Source of the DNA: Synechococcus sp. CS-1329
GTDB lineage: Bacteria; Cyanobacteriota; Cyanobacteriia; PCC-6307; Cyanobiaceae
NCBI RefSeq assembly: GCF_025128055.1
Contig: NZ_JAHLYS010000033.1
Span: forward strand, 1-64,000
Length of the DNA stretch: 64,000 bases
Direction of reading: 5' to 3'
Shown here: positions 61,719-64,000 of the stretch, in pieces
Layout of the letters: each line of letters begins with the position of its first letter
Numbering within the stretch: the first letter of the stretch is position 1
Notes under the pieces: generated by a model
The model's input: only the letters and a program-made list of their open reading frames with translations
Told to the model about the DNA's origin: nothing
Databases searched by the model: none
Translations under genes and position numbers: made by a program

Positions 61719-62234
61719 TCAGGAGGACAGGGCGACAGGACGGCTCCAGGCGCCGTGGCGTCCGCCGGTTTTGCTCAGCAGCCGCACCGGGCCGATGGTC
61801 ATGGCCGGATCAGCGGATTTGAGCATGTCGTAGAGGGTGAGCAGGCCCACCTGAACGGCGGTGAGCGCCTCCATCTCCACCCCCGTGGGCGCGGTGGTGC
61901 GGGCGGCCGCCTCAAGGCGCAGGCCGCCGCCATCGGCGCTGGGCTCGATGCGCACCTCCAGGCCCGTGAGCGCGATCGGGTGGCAGAGGGGGATCAGCTC
62001 CCAGGTGCGCTTGGCCCCCTGGATCGCCGCCACCCGCGCCACCGCCAGCACATCGCCTTTGGGGGCCCGGCCCTCCACCACCAGGGCCAGCACCGCCGCC
62101 TCCATGCTGATGAACCCCTCGGCCACGGCGCGGCGGTCTGTGGCGGGGCGGTCGCCCACCTCCACCATGTGCACCTCACCGCTGGCATTGAGGTGGCTGA
62201 GCCGGCCCGGAGCTGAATCCATGCCGGCGATCAT
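61719..62234 (-). CDS. moaC: Cyclic pyranopterin monophosphate synthase MoaC
   Basis: 171 residues: [76 protein letters not shown] and [12 protein letters not shown], the complete MoaC set including the catalytic Lys and Asp region (YDMLKSAD). It makes cPMP with MoaA, whose gene is not in the window. The ATG at 62234 or an in-frame ATG at 62222 may be used. Confidence 0.95.
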   Translation of the reverse strand: MIAGMDSAPGRLSHLNASGEVHMVEVGDRPATDRRAVAEGFISMEAAVLALVVEGRAPKGDVLAVARVAAIQGAKRTWELIPLCHPIALTGLEVRIEPSADGGGLRLEAAARTTAPTGVEMEALTAVQVGLLTLYDMLKSADPAMTIGPVRLLSKTGGRHGAWSRPVALSS

Positions 62235-62246
62235 GGCGGGTCGGGA

Positions 62247-62720
62247 TCACTTCATCATCGAGCCTTTGCCCATGGAGTCGTGCTGCATCGGCGCCCAGGC
62301 CATGGTGGCGTTGAACTTCCGGCACCAGATCAGCACCGACTTCTGCTTGCTCAGATCGATCGAAGCGGGAATCACATAGCGCTGGGCTCCCTGGCTCGAC
62401 TGGAGCGGCGCGAGCACGGTGTAGCTGCCGGGCTTGAGCGCGTACTCGGGAGGCTTGCTCATCGCCAGCGGCTTGGCCGATGGGCTGAAGGCCACCTTCA
62501 GGTCGGGGGCGGTGGTGCTGGTCTTGAAATCACTGCTGAGCACGAGCACCTGACGGCCCCCCTCCTTCTTGATCATGAAGCTGCCGTTCACCGGGGCCTC
62601 GGCCTTCTGGAACATGCCGCTGTGGGCTCCCATCTCCCCGGCCTGGACCACCAGCACGCTGGAGGCGCCCAGGGCCAGGGCGGTGAGACCGCGGGCAACG
62701 GTTGAGGTGGGGAACAACAT
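62247..62720 (-). CDS. Secreted DM13-domain protein
   Basis: 157 residues: signal peptide (LTALALGASSVLVVQA), then the DM13 domain: VLVLSSDFKTSTTAPDLKVAFSP, YALKPGSYTVLAPLQSSQGAQRYVIPASIDLSKQKSVLIWCRKF and NATMAWAPM. The conserved Cys in IWCRKF and the DxxT(S/A)xxPDL pattern are typical. DM13 proteins are predicted to participate in extracytoplasmic redox or electron transfer. It lies 12 bases after moaC in the same direction and is divergent from the ECF sigma gene, 137 bases away. Confidence 0.85.
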   Translation of the reverse strand: MLFPTSTVARGLTALALGASSVLVVQAGEMGAHSGMFQKAEAPVNGSFMIKKEGGRQVLVLSSDFKTSTTAPDLKVAFSPSAKPLAMSKPPEYALKPGSYTVLAPLQSSQGAQRYVIPASIDLSKQKSVLIWCRKFNATMAWAPMQHDSMGKGSMMK

Positions 62721-62770
62721 GACGGGGAGGTGGGTGGTGTGAGACCCCTTCAGTACCGGTGAGGGTCACC

Positions 62771-62803
62771 ATCGGATTGCCGCGCTCCTCCGGGCAATCC
62801 GAT
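62771..62803. promoter_or_regulatory. Perfect 11-bp inverted repeat between DM13 and sigma genes
   Basis: ATCGGATTGCC and GGCAATCCGAT are exact complements separated by 11 bases, in the gap between the divergent DM13 and ECF-sigma genes. It is either a protein-binding site for a dimeric regulator or a strong hairpin in the sigma-gene leader. It could control both genes at once. Confidence 0.5.
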
Positions 62804-62857
62804 CGGCGGGCTCGGCGGTACCCCCTCTGTTGCAGCCCATTCGGCTTCCTGTTGCGC

Positions 62858-63433
62858 GTGACCACCCCCGAGCCCAGCGCCGCCGCACCCCCCGGGGTCA
62901 GGCTGGCGGACCAGCGTCCGGCGGGATGTCCCGACCTGGCGGGCCTCTACGACGCCTGCGGGGCGCCGGTGTTCCGCCTGGCCCTGCGGCTCAGCCAGTC
63001 CCATCAGGAGGCGGAAGACCTCTGCCACGACGTCTTCCTGCGCTACTGGCAGCAGGGCCGCTACGACCCGAAGCGGGGGCCGGTGCTGGCCTACTTGCTG
63101 ATGATGACCCGCTCGATGGCCTTCAACCGCATCGAGCAGCGCCGCAACCGCTGGCAGCTGGTGCAACGCTGGTCGCAGCAGCTGTTTCCCTCGGCCGTGC
63201 GCAGCCCCCAGGAAGCCGCCGAGGCCGACGACCTCGCCCAGCGGGTGCGCCTCGCCCTTGAGGCGATCCCCGCCAACCAGCGCCAGGTGCTGGAGATGGC
63301 CTACTACGAGGGCCTGAGCCAATCGGCCATCGCCGAGCGGTTGCAACTCCCCCTCGGCACCGTCAAGACCCGCTCCCGCCAGGGTCTGATTCGCCTGCGT
63401 GACCAGCTGATCGACGAGCGCCCACAGCCATGA
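62858..63433 (+). CDS. ECF-type RNA polymerase sigma factor
   Basis: 191 residues from a GTG at 62858. Sigma region 2 is FRLALRLSQSHQEAEDLCHDVFLRYWQQGRYDPKRG and LAYLLMMTRSMAFNRIEQRRNR; region 4 is ALEAIPANQRQVLEMAYYEGLSQSAIAERLQLPLGTVKTRSRQGLIRLRDQL, a complete helix-turn-helix. It redirects RNA polymerase in response to a cell-envelope or stress signal. The stop overlaps the anti-sigma ATG (ATGA). Confidence 0.92.
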   Translation: MTTPEPSAAAPPGVRLADQRPAGCPDLAGLYDACGAPVFRLALRLSQSHQEAEDLCHDVFLRYWQQGRYDPKRGPVLAYLLMMTRSMAFNRIEQRRNRWQLVQRWSQQLFPSAVRSPQEAAEADDLAQRVRLALEAIPANQRQVLEMAYYEGLSQSAIAERLQLPLGTVKTRSRQGLIRLRDQLIDERPQP

Positions 63434-64000
63434 GCATCCACGACACCCACAGCCACGCCAACGCAGCAGAGCCTCAGGCCGATCTCGACCTGCTGCTGGC
63501 CGGCCATGCCCTCGGCGACCTCGACGAACAGGAGCGCCAGCGGCTGGCGGCGCTGTTGCAGGAGCGCCCCGAGCTGCGCCAGCGCCTCGATGAGTTCAGC
63601 ACCACCCTCGAACTCCTGCCCCTCGCCCTCCCCGCCGCCGCCAGTCCGCCGCAGCGCCTGCGCCAGCGCCTGCTCGCTCAGCCCCCACCGCGGCGGGCGA
63701 TCCTCCCCTGGCTGCTGCCGGCGCTGATGGGGCTGGGGGTGCTGGTGCTGGGCAGCCAGCTGCACCAGACCCGCCAGCAGCTGGCGCGGGTGCAGCAACA
63801 GGCCGGCTACAACGGAACCCTCACCCCCGCCAGCCGCGAGTTGTCGCTCCAGGCCATGGGCGGCGAGGGCGGCGCCAGCGGCAAGGTGCTGGTCACCGGC
63901 AATCCCAACCACAACATGCTCATGCTCGACGGATTGCCGCCGCCGCCGCCCAACACCACCTACCGGCTCTGGGCCCGCGTCAATGGCCGCGAGGTGGGCT
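63430..64000 (+). CDS. Anti-sigma factor (RskA/anti-sigma K type), truncated by window end
   Basis: 190 residues are visible. The N-terminal cytoplasmic anti-sigma part (ADLDLLLAGHALGDLDEQERQRLAALLQERPELRQRLDEF), a membrane helix (AILPWLLPALMGLGVLVLG) and the start of the RskA C-terminal domain (GKVLVTGNPNHNMLMLDGLPPPPPNTTYRLWARVNG) are present. It should hold the upstream ECF sigma factor inactive until an extracytoplasmic signal. The gene continues past the window. Confidence 0.9.
   Translation, partial: MSIHDTHSHANAAEPQADLDLLLAGHALGDLDEQERQRLAALLQERPELRQRLDEFSTTLELLPLALPAAASPPQRLRQRLLAQPPPRRAILPWLLPALMGLGVLVLGSQLHQTRQQLARVQQQAGYNGTLTPASRELSLQAMGGEGGASGKVLVTGNPNHNMLMLDGLPPPPPNTTYRLWARVNGREVG

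Noticed and set aside
60185-61822. 545-residue plus-strand frame opposite moeA
   Set aside because: Arg/Gln-rich shadow; moeA on the minus strand has all family motifs.

Overview
The window reads as chromosomal DNA of a GC-rich picocyanobacterium of the Synechococcus/Cyanobium type. This is inferred from gene content: a complete cynABDS cyanate operon behind a perfect NtcA-type box, small cyanobacterial conserved hypothetical proteins, a cyanobacterial-type fatty-acid desaturase, and very short intergenic gaps with many 1-4 base start/stop overlaps. No rRNA, tRNA or CRISPR array was recognised.

Layout. 1-150 is the edge of an IS3-family element. 176-7088 carries a large choice-of-anchor/PhoX-like protein, a metallophosphoesterase fragment, an operon of a cytochrome b, a Tat-exported molybdopterin oxidoreductase and a TVP38-type membrane protein, then mscL and a hypothetical gene. 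7300-10130 is a gene graveyard: remnants of DUF5996, an aldo/keto reductase, a sulfatase-modifying-factor-like protein, a VapC tail and a second copy of the valS 3' end, with one intact GAP-family membrane gene. 10239-20086 is a type I restriction-modification island (hsdM split by an in-frame amber codon, fic, hsdS, an AlbA_2/ATPase gene, hsdR), followed by a DUF6880 gene and intact valS. Because a diverged valS 3' end lies on the far side, the island looks like an insertion at the valS terminus. 24452-31041 holds a 2OG-Fe(II) oxygenase, a frameshifted hypothetical gene, a DUF47 protein, a methyltransferase, an SDR, a solute-binding lipoprotein and an MscS channel. A mazEF pair and an IS5-type remnant follow.

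32462-40667 is nitrogen-related: cynABDS, then a three-gene set (desaturase-like di-iron enzyme, alpha/beta hydrolase, GlnT-type glutamine synthetase relative) that could be an uncharacterised amine-handling pathway. 40648-42853 contains an Nmad3 protein, a secreted thermonuclease and a hypothetical membrane protein.

43273-54842 is the most striking region. It encodes a VWA lipoprotein, a small membrane protein, a tubulin/FtsZ-like GTPase, a 1095-residue protein with an actin/Hsp70-like ATPase, and a MotA/TolQ-like plus MotB/OmpA-like ion-channel pair. Three further proteins share a previously unnamed C-terminal beta-rich module. I interpret this as an envelope-associated, NTP-driven machine of unknown function that couples two cytoskeleton-like NTPases to a proton-motive-force motor. 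The right end carries a copper P-type ATPase with cupredoxin under a MerR-type promoter, a molybdenum cofactor cluster (moaD, moaE, moeA, moaC), and a DM13 protein divergent from an ECF sigma/anti-sigma pair that runs off the edge.
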